DNA of 42,994 bases, taken from Longimycelium tulufanense (GTDB taxonomy: Bacteria > Actinomycetota > Actinomycetes > Mycobacteriales > Pseudonocardiaceae). Position numbers and translations under genes: made by a program. The notes beneath the pieces were generated by a model, which saw nothing but the letters and a program-made list of their open reading frames with translations, had not been told where the DNA came from and ran no database searches. Positions 1 to 8,257 of this stretch are shown piece after piece (position 1 is the stretch's first letter; each line of letters begins with the position of its first letter). The stretch covers positions 1-42,994 of the forward strand of contig NZ_BMMK01000043.1 in assembly GCF_014645795.1 (NCBI RefSeq), in the 5' to 3' direction.

Positions 1-65
1 CTTTCTGACCTTGGCCGCCGCCCTCACCTGCTACAAGAGACTCACCAAGTGAGACACGCTCTTAG
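1..65 (+). mobile_element. Right end of an IS5-like insertion sequence (truncated by window edge)
   Basis: The window opens inside a transposase reading frame that stops at 50-52. The bases from about 50 to 65 (gagacacgctcttag) look like a terminal inverted repeat of actinomycete IS5-type elements. The left end lies outside the window, so the inverted repeat and target duplication cannot be confirmed. The frame of a carboxylesterase remnant begins immediately beyond, which suggests the element inserted at the 3' end of that gene. Confidence 0.5.
2..52 (+). CDS. Transposase, C-terminal 16 residues (partial)
   Basis: Frame 2 reads FLTLAAALTCYKRLTK followed by a stop. A hydrophobic alanine-rich stretch, then a cysteine and a short basic tail, resembles the extreme C-terminus of DDE transposases of the IS5 superfamily. 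Only this tail is visible, so family assignment rests on pattern memory. The adjacent IR-like sequence supports it. Confidence 0.5.
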   Translation, partial: FLTLAAALTCYKRLTK

Positions 66-220
66 CGGTCGATGCTTGTCCAGAAGTCGCACTTGTGCTC
101 GGCACCGAAGTCGACCTGCTTCATCCCGTCAGTTCCCGGTGCCAGCGACTGGACTTCCGGGAACCGTGGCCACGCGGGAAGGCCGGCCCCATTCGGATCG
201 CCCGTGGCGGCGAATTGGCT
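62..220 (-). pseudogene. Carboxylesterase type B, C-terminal remnant
   Basis: Reading the minus strand from about 220 down to the stop at 62-64 gives a segment with FAATGDPNGAGLPAWPRF, then GTDGMKQVDFGAE, HKCDFW and the end TSIDR. This matches the C-terminal signature of type B carboxylesterases (a TGDPN-GLP-WP block followed by H-[RK]-CDFW). Those proteins are normally about 500 residues, and only about 50 remain here. Upstream the frame loses similarity and runs into the stop region of the next minus-strand gene. The stop codon lies in the IS-like end, so the gene was probably cut by the insertion and by a second deletion. It was missed by ORF length filters because it has no start. Confidence 0.6.
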
Positions 221-274
221 CCCGCGGGACCCACCGGGAGTCCTGTGGGGAGCGGGTGGGCGCTGTCCATCGAC

Positions 275-1909
275 TCAGGACCAGGGGTGGAGGTTCGGGG
301 CGGCGGGGACGCTGAAGCCGCGGGTCATCGCGGCACCCCAGTCGCGCCAGGGCGGGCACGGTGGTGGTGGCCGGCCGTCGAGAAACCGGTTCACCTCCTC
401 TCGAATCGCGTCCGATTTCGGCAACTCCGTGTGCGCGACACGCAGCGGGCACGCGTTGTGCTCGACGGGCAGCCGCCACCCGGACGGCTGCAGCGGCAGG
501 TCCGCCGCCGCATGCAGGGCGATCGCCCGCACACCGGGCGGCAGCGGGCGAGCGAAGATCGCCGGCGGTGTGCCGGGATCCCCCAGCGTCGCCCGGGTGG
601 CGGGAGCGTCCGGCTCGACCAGGGCGCCGAAGTGGTTGGCAGCCCACATGAACACCCGAAGCAGATCCCCGGCCACCTTGCCCGGGGCGTTTTCCCCCGG
701 TGGCGGGTAGCCCTGGATGCTCTCTTGGAACGGCCCGTTGAGGATCAGCACGTCGACCTCGGGCGCCATGCCGTCCGCCACCGCCATCCACACCACCCAG
801 GCCGAATGGGAGTGCGCCATCACCCGCAGCGGCCGCGGAAGTCCACGAACCTGCTCGGCGAAGACCGCCGCCTGCTCCTCCATCGGCCGCCGCGTGTGGT
901 GGGCCTCGAACGGCGCCCCGGTCCGGATCGGACACTTCGCGAACCCGCGCGGCTGCCCGTCCCCCGGGCCCTTGTACGAGTAGTAGTACATCTGCTCGCA
1001 GGTCAGCCCGAAGTGCTCCGGCCGTGTGTGGAAGACGGCACCGTGGCCAGACGATGAGCTGATCCCCGACATGACCATCAGCGAACCCTCCCGCGCCGAA
1101 GGCGGGGGAGGGGGCTCGTGCTGACGGGTAGCCACGAACGCGCTACCCGCGGCCAGGAACGCAACCCCCGCCACGGCGAGACGAAGAAGCGCCCCGGATC
1201 GCGGTGGCCGGCTCAACAGCCAGATGGTCACCCCGGTAGCCAGTGCCGAGATCGGCACCAAAATCACCGTGGAGCCCGGCCAGACGTCGGTGGCCACACC
1301 GAGCAACACGACCACAGCGCCGTACGGCAGCAGGATCCCCACACGGAGGCCCCCTCGCCAGGTCCGCGTCAACGCTGTACGCATCCGCGTGCTGCCCTGC
1401 CAAGGGACCGGACCGGCGAGTAGAACGAGTATCGCTACCGAGGCCACCACTATCCAGAACGGCCGGGCGTACAGCACCGCGAACGCGATGTAGTCGACCT
1501 CGGCGGCGATCAACATCGGCAGCAGCAGAACGCCGTAGAACGACGCGGCCAACCGCACCCTTCGCCAGCTGAGCCCACCGAGCATCACAGCCATCACCAG
1601 CACCCGCAGCGTGAGCACAAGCGCCAGAAACAGCACGAAGGCCGGCACGGAAGTCGCCCGCGTCAGCAGCACCCGCAGGTCCGCGAACAGGTCCAGCGGT
1701 GGCAGCGCAACCAGGTGCGGCAGCCCGGGCCACCGCGGCAGGACGTTCGCCCACGCGAGCACGGTGACCACGACGGCAATGGCGGCCAGCGGCAGCAGCT
1801 GACGCACGGCGACGCCCTGGGCCGGCTCAGCGGAAGGCGGCCTCAGCCGGTGCCTGCCCACACACCACTCCTTCCCGACTCCGAAACCGGCAACGGGCCG
1901 CTCACCCAC
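275..1909 (-). CDS. Polytopic membrane protein with C-terminal alpha/beta-hydrolase-like domain
   Basis: The protein has about 544 residues if the GTG at 1909 is used. GTG at 1807 (VRQLLPLAAIAVVV) is an equally good start, because it directly precedes the first membrane helix. The N-terminal half holds roughly six to seven hydrophobic segments. The C-terminal half is soluble and contains an AHSHSAW segment (encoded near 805-820) that looks like the nucleophile elbow of a serine hydrolase. A late HAAADLPLQP and a VEHN segment are possible acid/histidine regions. I know no named family for this combination, so hydrolase activity is inference from the elbow only. It stands alone, 118 bp downstream of a VOC gene on the same strand. 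Confidence 0.65.
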   Translation of the reverse strand: MGERPVAGFGVGKEWCVGRHRLRPPSAEPAQGVAVRQLLPLAAIAVVVTVLAWANVLPRWPGLPHLVALPPLDLFADLRVLLTRATSVPAFVLFLALVLTLRVLVMAVMLGGLSWRRVRLAASFYGVLLLPMLIAAEVDYIAFAVLYARPFWIVVASVAILVLLAGPVPWQGSTRMRTALTRTWRGGLRVGILLPYGAVVVLLGVATDVWPGSTVILVPISALATGVTIWLLSRPPRSGALLRLAVAGVAFLAAGSAFVATRQHEPPPPPSAREGSLMVMSGISSSSGHGAVFHTRPEHFGLTCEQMYYYSYKGPGDGQPRGFAKCPIRTGAPFEAHHTRRPMEEQAAVFAEQVRGLPRPLRVMAHSHSAWVVWMAVADGMAPEVDVLILNGPFQESIQGYPPPGENAPGKVAGDLLRVFMWAANHFGALVEPDAPATRATLGDPGTPPAIFARPLPPGVRAIALHAAADLPLQPSGWRLPVEHNACPLRVAHTELPKSDAIREEVNRFLDGRPPPPCPPWRDWGAAMTRGFSVPAAPNLHPWS

Positions 1910-2027
1910 TCAGGGGTATCCGGGCGCGCAACGAGTACACGCGACCCGCGTGGCAACCCGTCTCTGCCGTACCCGATCGCCATCCCCGCGCCCAGCCTGT
2001 GAAGCCCCTACGTCGTCGAGCATGTGG

Positions 2028-2429
2028 TCACGGGTGGTTCTCGCGCCAGAACAGCTCCAGCTGGATCCCATCCGGGTCCCGCAGGCACAGCACGGCGCCG
2101 TAGGAGCGATCCACGACCGGCCAGTGTCGCACCCCCTGCCCGGCCAGGAACGCCTGCCACGCGTCCAACGCCTCCCGTGTGCCGGCCCGGAAAGCCAGGT
2201 GGTCCCCGCCGGTGCGCACCGGGTCGAACTCCTCACTCCGGTTGGCGTCGTGTGCCTGGAGACAGCGCACCCTCCCCGCGGCTCGGTGCAGCATGACCAC
2301 CTCGGACCAGCCCGCACCGGGCGGCCGCTCGAAGGTGTCGAACCCGGGCACGTCGCGATACCAGCGTTCACTCCTCGCAAGGTCGCGCACACTCAGCGAG
2401 ACGTGGGAGATCCCCAGGTGCGCCGGCAT
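2028..2429 (-). CDS. VOC (glyoxalase/bleomycin-resistance fold) protein, single domain
   Basis: The protein has 133 residues from the ATG at 2427-2429 (MPAHLGISHVSLSV). This start fits the beginning of the first beta strand, and earlier in-frame codons give unrelated sequence. H9 in ISHVSLSVRD, the later DHLAFRAG and the terminal D-PDGIQLELFW strand are the classic metal-ligand strands of vicinal oxygen chelate proteins: two histidines and a C-terminal glutamate (QLELFW). Two beta-alpha-beta-beta-beta modules fill the length. Members act as lyases, dioxygenases or drug-binding proteins, and nothing in the context picks a substrate. It diverges from the damaged membrane gene that starts at about 2527. 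Confidence 0.85.
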   Translation of the reverse strand: MPAHLGISHVSLSVRDLARSERWYRDVPGFDTFERPPGAGWSEVVMLHRAAGRVRCLQAHDANRSEEFDPVRTGGDHLAFRAGTREALDAWQAFLAGQGVRHWPVVDRSYGAVLCLRDPDGIQLELFWRENHP

Positions 2430-2526
2430 GGCGCGAGTATTCCGCCCCCAGGAGCTGGAATGCGGTCCCTGCCACGATCTTCCCCTGAACAGGGCGTCCC
2501 ACCAGGTTCCCCTTGTCCAGGAACCT

Positions 2527-3246
2527 GTGCTGCAGGTATGGGGGCGGTGGTCGTGGCCGCGCGGGCCGGTTGCCGATGCGGCGATCGCGGTTCTGGCCAG
2601 CGTGTTCGTGGTCACGGCGGCGCTTCTCCAGATGCGCGCCACCGGCACCTCGTGGCGGACGCACCAGCTCTGCTGGCTCCCGATCGCCGTCGCGTCGGGT
2701 GCGTTGTATCTCCGGCGTCGAGGCCGCGCGGCAGACCATGGAGTCCGTCGCCGTCCTGCTGGACAAACAGCTGCTCGCGCACCTCGCGGGCGCCTCCGCG
2801 TTCACGGGCCTGATGCTGTCCGCCCTGACCCCCTGGGGTTACTTCCGCTACTGGTGGGTGTTCGCCAGGTTCGCCCCCACGTTGTCCAGCTCTATCTCGG
2901 AATCTTTCTGCTCGATCCGAGAGTTCCGCTCCGTGGTGGGCTCGCCGGGTTGCTGATGGCGTCGGCGATCGCCTTCCGAGCTTGGCTGTCCATCGCGAAA
3001 CCATGGAAACGCATCCCCTGGGCGAACCGCGGCGAAAAACCGGGAAAGCTGCCGAGCGGGTCGAACCCATGTTTGCCTTCTGCTTTGGTGGTGCCGATGA
3101 TCGACTATGCGTTCGGTGCCGTCGTGTCCGGTGTGCTCTCCCCGATGTTGTCGCTGGTGACCGCGGTCACATATCCGTTCGTGTGGGTACGACGACTGTG
3201 CGCCACCACCGCGAAGGACGCCCGAACTCCCGCTCGGGCGGGCTAA
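2527..3246 (+). pseudogene. Small integral membrane protein gene with two frameshifts
   Basis: Coding continuity needs three frame segments. The first starts at GTG 2527 (VADAAIAVLASVFVVTAALLQ, then WLPIAVASGALYLRR). A second frame from about 2715 to 2885 gives GVEAARQTMESVAVLL, then SALTPWGYFRYWWVFARFAPT. The third, in the first frame again, gives VVQLYLGIFLLDPR and MASAIAFRAWLSIAKPW to the stop at 3244-3246. Joined up they give a four-helix protein of the actinobacterial type with a G-[YF]-FRYWW-V-KFALT-VVQLYLGIF core. The two shifts compensate, so it is either a decaying gene or two sequence errors. A hairpin (2503-2510 pairing with 2520-2527) overlaps the proposed start. The N-terminal boundary is uncertain. 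Confidence 0.55.
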
Positions 3247-3473
3247 CGGGACTGCCGGTACGGTTTCCCGCCGGGCCCGCTACCTTCCCGCGCATGCGCG
3301 TGTGTGCCTGTTTTGCGTGTTATGGTCGATCGTTATGGGGCAACGCGTTGACTCCCCCGAGATCGGCTGAATAGGGTCCGTTGTCGGATGATTCGCGTCG
3401 AATCTTCCACTGCCGCCGCACGTATTTGTCCGTTTCGAGTGCCATCGCTGGTGGCTCGCGGGGGAGATCAATC

Positions 3474-4079
3474 GTGTTCGTGCGGAAGTTTGCGCGCCTC
3501 ATCGTGGGCGCTCTGGTCATGATGCTCGCCATGGTGGGGGCGCAGGTTGCCGCCGCCAATGCCGCCCCGGAGGTCCCGGCGGACGACACCGTCGCGGCCC
3601 GCACCCTCTACTACGACGCAAGCCGCGCCGCCGAGTTCGTCGACGTCGTGCACAGGGCCGCGGAGATCTGGAACAACAGCGTCCGCAACGTCCAGCTGCA
3701 GCGCGCGCAACCGGGCCGTCCCGTCAACATCGTCGTCTACGCCGACAACGGCTGGCCGCGTGCCCAACCGACCAGCCTCGGCAACGGCCGGATCTGGATG
3801 GGCCGGCAGGCGGTGAACCAGGGGCACGACCCGACCCGGATCGCCGCCCACGAGCTGGGCCACATCCTGGGCCTGCCGGACAACCGCACCGGCCGCTGCT
3901 CCGACCTGATGTCCGGATCCAGCGCGCCGGCCTCCTGCAAGAACGCCCAGCCGAGCCCGCAGGAGCGGGCCCAGGTCGAGCGGAACTTCAGCCGCGGTGC
4001 CGTGGCACCCGCGATGGCCGCCCGGTACGCCGAGGACCGCGACTACACCGCGCTGGCGAACACCGCCCACGCGGCCTGA
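3474..4079 (+). CDS. Secreted snapalysin-type zinc metalloprotease (M7 family)
   Basis: GTG at 3474 follows a GGGGGAG Shine-Dalgarno with a good spacer, so it is preferred over the upstream ATG at 3381. The product is 201 residues. Residues 1-30 form a Sec signal peptide (basic MFVRKFAR, hydrophobic core, cleavage after AAANA). The mature protein carries HELGHILGLPD at 126-136: H126, E127 and H130 plus D136, the H-E-x-x-H-x-x-G-x-x-D zinc site that defines snapalysin. C142 and C155 could form its disulfide. The family comprises small secreted proteases of streptomycetes and relatives. No LysR-type snpR gene is adjacent, so control is not obvious. It ends at a strong bidirectional terminator. 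Confidence 0.9.
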   Translation: MFVRKFARLIVGALVMMLAMVGAQVAAANAAPEVPADDTVAARTLYYDASRAAEFVDVVHRAAEIWNNSVRNVQLQRAQPGRPVNIVVYADNGWPRAQPTSLGNGRIWMGRQAVNQGHDPTRIAAHELGHILGLPDNRTGRCSDLMSGSSAPASCKNAQPSPQERAQVERNFSRGAVAPAMAARYAEDRDYTALANTAHAA

Positions 4080-4088
4080 GCACATCGA

Positions 4089-4128
4089 GTGGAAGCCTCG
4101 ACGGCCGGTACGCCGTCGAGGCTTCCAC
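4089..4128. terminator. Bidirectional hairpin terminator between convergent genes
   Basis: A perfect 17-bp stem (4089-4105 with 4112-4128) closes a 6-nt loop between the stops of the metalloprotease (plus) and the SRPBCC gene (minus). No long T-run follows, as is usual in high-GC actinomycetes. It probably serves both strands. Confidence 0.85.
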
Positions 4129-4136
4129 TTGTCACG

Positions 4137-4658
4137 TCAGGAATTCTCGGCCGCGGCCTTCAACCGCGCCACGGTCCGTCGGATCCCTTCCTGCAGCATC
4201 TCCCTACGTCGCTGCAGGACCTCAGGAGCGCGTTCCGGCCCGGCCTTCTCGAGCGTGGCCCGCAACGGCGGCGGCACCGACCGCATGCGGTGCCGCTGGG
4301 TGAGACGGCTGGAAGCTCCGTTCGACTCGATCTCGAAGGACCAGGTCAGGATCTCCCGGTCCGCAGGACTGGCCAGCACCACCCAGGTGAACCGGTGCGG
4401 GTGTTCGGCCGACACCACCTCGCACTCGGTGGTCCAGGTTTGCTCCCCCACCTTGTTGTGGCCGTGGAAGCGGGAGCCCACGCGTCCCGGCTCCCCGCTG
4501 ATCCACTCCCCGCCGGTGCACTCCGGGCTCCACTCGCCCATGCGCGTAACGTCGCTGACGAGTGTGTAGAGCCGCTCGGCAGGCGCAAGGACCTCGGCCG
4601 ACGCGCTCAGTTCCCAGCTCGTCGAGAACAGCGTCGAGAGGTTGGTTTCCCCAGTCAT
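4137..4658 (-). CDS. SRPBCC (START/Bet v1-like) family protein
   Basis: The protein has 173 residues from ATG 4658 (MTGETNLSTLF). Sequence typical of polyketide-cyclase/SRPBCC proteins begins about residue 15 (STSWELSASAEVLAPAERLY, then VSDVTRMGEWSPE with the conserved W-SPE strand). It continues with GSRFHGHNKVG and a long C-terminal helix (RREMLQEGIRRTVARLKAA). The fold binds hydrophobic ligands in a cavity, and many actinomycete paralogues are uncharacterised. No partner gene is operonic with it. Codons before 4658 read as unrelated sequence. Confidence 0.8.
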   Translation of the reverse strand: MTGETNLSTLFSTSWELSASAEVLAPAERLYTLVSDVTRMGEWSPECTGGEWISGEPGRVGSRFHGHNKVGEQTWTTECEVVSAEHPHRFTWVVLASPADREILTWSFEIESNGASSRLTQRHRMRSVPPPLRATLEKAGPERAPEVLQRRREMLQEGIRRTVARLKAAAENS

Positions 4659-5148
4659 ACCGGCGATCCTGCCAGACCGCAGCGACAAGGTCGGGTCACC
4701 GAACAGCGTCGTGCGGATCACGGGCGGCAGAGAAGGGAATGCGCGGCACACCGCAAACCCACCCCGGACGCTGCGCTACCGCGGTGAAGGACGGGGTGCC
4801 TCGCGGCGCCGAATCGAGCCAGTTGCCAGGAGTTGAGGGCGATGCAGGGCACCATGTGTTGCGCTGGATGGATGAGATCCATCCAGCCCCGCATGGACCC
4901 GGTCCGGGGCACCCGTTTCGCTGGTTCGCGGGGCTGGATCAGCTGACGGCCTGGGAGGCGGATCGGCCGGCTGGGCTGCGGCTTGACGGAGTGGGCCGAT
5001 GACCGGATTGACACCGTGTCTATATCACTCGGTCGAGCTGTTTCCGGCCAGACGGGTTAATGCTGGACCGCCGGACCGGCGATGGCATCTCTGGCGGCTC
5101 ACGCCCCGTCATCGCACACCGGCGGTGCGTGTCCGGCAAGGAGGGAAC
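4659..5148. other. 490-bp divergent intergenic region, no convincing gene
   Basis: It separates the SRPBCC gene (minus) from the small membrane protein gene (plus). The short frames here show no recognisable protein. It contains a perfect 10-bp palindrome at 4863-4887. The region presumably holds both promoters, but I cannot place -10/-35 boxes with confidence. Confidence 0.4.
4863..4887. repeat. Perfect 10-bp inverted repeat with 5-nt spacer
   Basis: gctggatgga (4863-4872), tgaga, tccatccagc (4878-4887). It lies midway between divergent genes and is not next to a stop codon. An operator is therefore as likely as a terminator. Confidence 0.5.
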
Positions 5149-5613
5149 GTGCTTCGACTGCCCAGGTTGCCGAGACCAAGCCTGTCCGCGGGCGCCGCGC
5201 TCTCCGTGGCGCTGGGCTTGGTCGTCGGGCTCGCCATCGGTCAGCGGGCCTGGCGGGACAACTCCGACCAACTTGAGGGCCTGCCCCCGCCGTCGGCCGG
5301 GCCGAGCGTCGCCGACGCCGACGGCCCGCCGATGGACTATCCACCGGTTCCGCGGCCCGGGGAGCCCCGCAGGTCCCCCTCGACCATCGGTGTGACCCCG
5401 ACGCCCGGCCGGTCCGCCGCAACCGACGAGGACACGGCCGCCCGCGGGTCCGGGCACGTCGACCCGGTCGAGCACCGGACCCCGCAGGACCGGGCCGGCA
5501 GCCGTTCGCCGTCGGGGTCGGCCGTGCCCACGGCCCCGTCGCGGCCGTCGACGAGCAAGCCGGCACCGAGCCCGTCCTCGAGTGCCGACCCCTCGGCCAG
5601 CAAGAAGACCTGA
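5149..5613 (+). CDS. Small single-pass membrane protein with Pro/Ser/Thr-rich exterior
   Basis: GTG 5149 follows AAGGAGGGA with a short spacer, giving 154 residues. A basic N-terminus (MLRLPRLPRP) is followed by one membrane segment at about residues 12-31 (SAGAALSVALGLVVGLAIGQ). The remainder is low-complexity sequence rich in P, S, T and D, ending in a serine-rich tail (SKPAPSPSSSADPSASKK). This is the layout of an anchored, probably extracytoplasmic, disordered protein. I recognise no domain. It converges on the metallophosphoesterase gene. Confidence 0.7.
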   Translation: MLRLPRLPRPSLSAGAALSVALGLVVGLAIGQRAWRDNSDQLEGLPPPSAGPSVADADGPPMDYPPVPRPGEPRRSPSTIGVTPTPGRSAATDEDTAARGSGHVDPVEHRTPQDRAGSRSPSGSAVPTAPSRPSTSKPAPSPSSSADPSASKKT

Positions 5614-5791
5614 CACCGGCTGGCCGGGCGGTAGGCCGGCGGAGCGGTCCCACACGGCCGCCGGCACAGCCGTGCGGCAAGTGGGCGCCGCGCGCCCAAC
5701 AAGCGCGAGCCCGCGCCACGAGGCGCCGAAGAGCGCCCCGGAGTTCCTCCGGCGACTCTCGGCCGTCAGCGCGGGTCACCCGAGGCGGCCG

Positions 5792-7081
5792 TCACCCGGC
5801 CGCCAGCTCGACCAGCGTGACGTCCGGTGGCGCCCCGACCCGCACCGGCGGCCCCCAGAAGCCCACACCCCGCGTCACGTACAACCAGGTGTCGTCGATC
5901 CGCCCCAGTCCGGCGACCACGGGTTGCTGCAACGGCACCGCCAGGTTGAACGGCACCATCTGCCCGCCGTGGGTGTGCCCGGACAACTGGAGGTCCACGC
6001 CGTGCCGGACCGCCTCGGCGACCTGGACGGGCTGGTGCGCGAGCAGGACGACGGGACGGTCGTCCGGCCGCCCGCCGAGCGCCAGGTCGAAGTCCGGGCC
6101 GTCGTTGACGCTGCGCCCGACCAGGTCGTTGACGCCGGCCAGGTCGATCACGCCGGAGCCGTGCCGGATCTCGGTGCGCTCGTTGCGCAGCGGGTGCACG
6201 CCGAGCCGCTCCAACTCCCGCAGCCACGGCTCCGCCCCGGAGAAATAGTCGTGGTTGCCGGTGACGAAGAATGACCCGTGCCGGCTGGCCAGGTCCTGCA
6301 GCGGCGCGGCCGCGGGGCCCAGGTTCTCCACCGATCCGTCGACCAGGTCGCCGACGACCGCGACCAGGTCCGGCTCCAGGTCGTTGATCACCCGCACCAC
6401 GCGCTCGGTGTGCGCTCGCCCCAGCAGAGGACTGAGATGCAGGTCGCTGACCACCGCGATCCGCATCCCCGCCGCTCCGGGGTCGAGCCGTCGCAGCGGC
6501 ACCGTCACCCGCTCGACACGGGGTGTGCCGAGTGCGGATCGCATGCCGAAACCGACGATCCCGGCGGCGGCGAGCCCGGCCACGGCCGCGGTGGACCGGG
6601 CCAGAAACAGCCTCCGACTGGCCTCGCCCGCATCGGGACCGGGCTTCTCGGGCTCGGCGACGGGCCGCTCCGGTTCGGTTGGCTCGAACCCACCGATTGT
6701 TCCGGGCCCGCCCGTGCTCACCGGCACCGGCACCGCGGCCGGTTCGCTCGCCATGCTCCGCGACCGGATCCTGCGAAGGAGGAGCCACCGGGGCAGTTCC
6801 AGTACCACAAGAATGAGCAGCAGGTAGAAGACGACTGCCAGCCACAGGTAGCCGGGCCACGCCACGAAGCGGCCCACATCGGGCGGCAACCTACGGGTGA
6901 GCGCTGCCGCAGCAATGAGTAACACCCACAACACCACGAGTGCGCCAGTGCCGACCCGTCGCCAGCGTCCCGGGGCCATGGTATCGCGGATCAGCCGTTT
7001 CCAGAGGTACCAGTGGATTCCGCCGCTGACCAGAGCGACGACGGCGAGAAAAACCAATGACGGGAGCACAGGTACAGTCAA
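5792..7081 (-). CDS. Membrane-anchored metallophosphoesterase (YkuE/YaeI-like)
   Basis: The C-terminal domain has every calcineurin-type metal motif in order: SDLHL, GDLVDG, TGNHDYF, LAHQP and GHTHGG. It coordinates a dinuclear metal centre that hydrolyses phosphoesters. The N-terminus has about four membrane helices (PVLPSLVFLAVVALVSG through WLAVVFYLLLILVVLEL), a proline/glutamate linker and another hydrophobic segment after SRRLFLARS. The catalytic domain therefore probably faces outward. TTG at 7079-7081 after a GGTCAGGGAA stretch, or GTG at 7069, are the likely starts. Longer frames upstream read antisense to the next gene. Related proteins act on UDP-sugar or lipid phosphates, but the substrate here is unknown. 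The stop codon sits in the loop of a GC-rich hairpin (5784-5804). Confidence 0.85.
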   Translation of the reverse strand: MTVPVLPSLVFLAVVALVSGGIHWYLWKRLIRDTMAPGRWRRVGTGALVVLWVLLIAAAALTRRLPPDVGRFVAWPGYLWLAVVFYLLLILVVLELPRWLLLRRIRSRSMASEPAAVPVPVSTGGPGTIGGFEPTEPERPVAEPEKPGPDAGEASRRLFLARSTAAVAGLAAAGIVGFGMRSALGTPRVERVTVPLRRLDPGAAGMRIAVVSDLHLSPLLGRAHTERVVRVINDLEPDLVAVVGDLVDGSVENLGPAAAPLQDLASRHGSFFVTGNHDYFSGAEPWLRELERLGVHPLRNERTEIRHGSGVIDLAGVNDLVGRSVNDGPDFDLALGGRPDDRPVVLLAHQPVQVAEAVRHGVDLQLSGHTHGGQMVPFNLAVPLQQPVVAGLGRIDDTWLYVTRGVGFWGPPVRVGAPPDVTLVELAAG

Positions 7082-7337
7082 CAGGCTTTCCCTGACCTGC
7101 CGCACGTCGAGGTTTTGGCGGTAGACCTCGGCCCGTTGCCAGCCCCGGGATGAGCTGCCAACGTCCGAGCCGGATCCTGCTGTGCAACCTGCCACCCGGC
7201 CACGCGCGTCACCCGACCGGCAGAATGGATCGAATCCTGTTCGGGTTCTCGGCCAGGTAGTGCCGGCCGCCGTCGCGGCCGTGCCGCGCGCCGATCCGTT
7301 TGCCGGGGCCCGCGAGCACGCCGGAGAGGAGTGGCGA

Positions 7338-8252
7338 GTGACCAGGACTGACCAGGTGCGTTGGGTGCGTGACGACCTCGGCGGTGGCCTGTCGGATCTG
7401 TGGCGGATCGACGATGTGTTGTGGGAGGGAAGGACCGAGTTCCAGCACGTCCTGGTGGCCCGAACCGGGCAGGGGACAACCCTGTTCTGCGACGGCAATC
7501 CGCAGAGCACGGAACTGGGGCAGCTCGCCTTCCACGAGGCGCTGTCCGTCCCCGCCCTGTTGTTGGCCCGCAACGCCCGCTCGGCGCTGATCGTCGGTTC
7601 CAGTGAGGGCGTGATTCCGCAGATCGCCGTGTCTGCCGGCATCGGCCGTGTCGACCATGTTGATATCGACCGCGAGTGCGTCGAGGTGTGTGCCGAACAT
7701 CTGCCCTTCGGGTTCACGCCGGATGAGCTTGCGGCTGCGGAGAAGCGCGATGGGGCGGTTCGGTTGCACTATGCGGACGGACTTGCCTTCGTCCAGCAGG
7801 CCGGTGCCGAGGGCACCCGCTACGACGTGGTCGTACTCGACCTTCCGGAGGAACACGAGGACAACGAGCGGCAGCACAACCGGCTCTACAGCGCGGACTT
7901 CCTGGCCGACTGTCGCGGAGTACTCACCGAGGGCGGTGTGCTGGCCGTGCAGATCTGCCGCCCCGCGCTCACCGGCGGCGGACTGGACCTGGTCCGGCCG
8001 CTCGCCGCGGTGTGGGAGAGGTTCGACAAGGTCTTCGACACCACGGTGTACTTCCGGCACGACGAGCAACCGTGGGGTGTGATTCTTTTCGGTGTTCGGG
8101 ATGCCTTGGCCGACCCGGTTTCCCTGATGATCGAACGGCTGCCGCGGCTGGCATATCGGCCGGGGACCCTCGACGCCGACACTCTACGCAAGTGCGCGGT
8201 GCCACCGCTGGCGTTTCGCCGGTCCCGTGCGGTAACGCAGTCGGCCCGCTGA
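7338..8252 (+). CDS. Polyamine aminopropyltransferase (spermidine synthase)-like protein
   Basis: GTG 7338 lies 6 nt after GGAGAGGAG, giving 304 residues. The layout is that of spermidine synthases: a short N-terminal beta domain (FQHVLVARTGQGTTLFCDG), then a Rossmann fold with VDIDRECVEVC (acidic end of beta-2), HYADGLAFV (D147), YDVVVLDLPEE (D168) and LYSADFL. The signature glycine loop is unusual: VGSSEG at 86-91 instead of GGGDGG. The lineage is clear, but polyamine synthesis is not assured and the protein may use another acceptor. No S-adenosylmethionine decarboxylase gene is nearby. It converges on the LuxR gene with only 5 bp between stops. Confidence 0.75.
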   Translation: MTRTDQVRWVRDDLGGGLSDLWRIDDVLWEGRTEFQHVLVARTGQGTTLFCDGNPQSTELGQLAFHEALSVPALLLARNARSALIVGSSEGVIPQIAVSAGIGRVDHVDIDRECVEVCAEHLPFGFTPDELAAAEKRDGAVRLHYADGLAFVQQAGAEGTRYDVVVLDLPEEHEDNERQHNRLYSADFLADCRGVLTEGGVLAVQICRPALTGGGLDLVRPLAAVWERFDKVFDTTVYFRHDEQPWGVILFGVRDALADPVSLMIERLPRLAYRPGTLDADTLRKCAVPPLAFRRSRAVTQSAR

Positions 8253-8257
8253 GTGAC

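Noticed and set aside
2179-2530. Upstream extension of the damaged membrane gene to 2179
   Set aside because: It lies antisense to the VOC gene and is Arg/Pro/Ser-rich noise.
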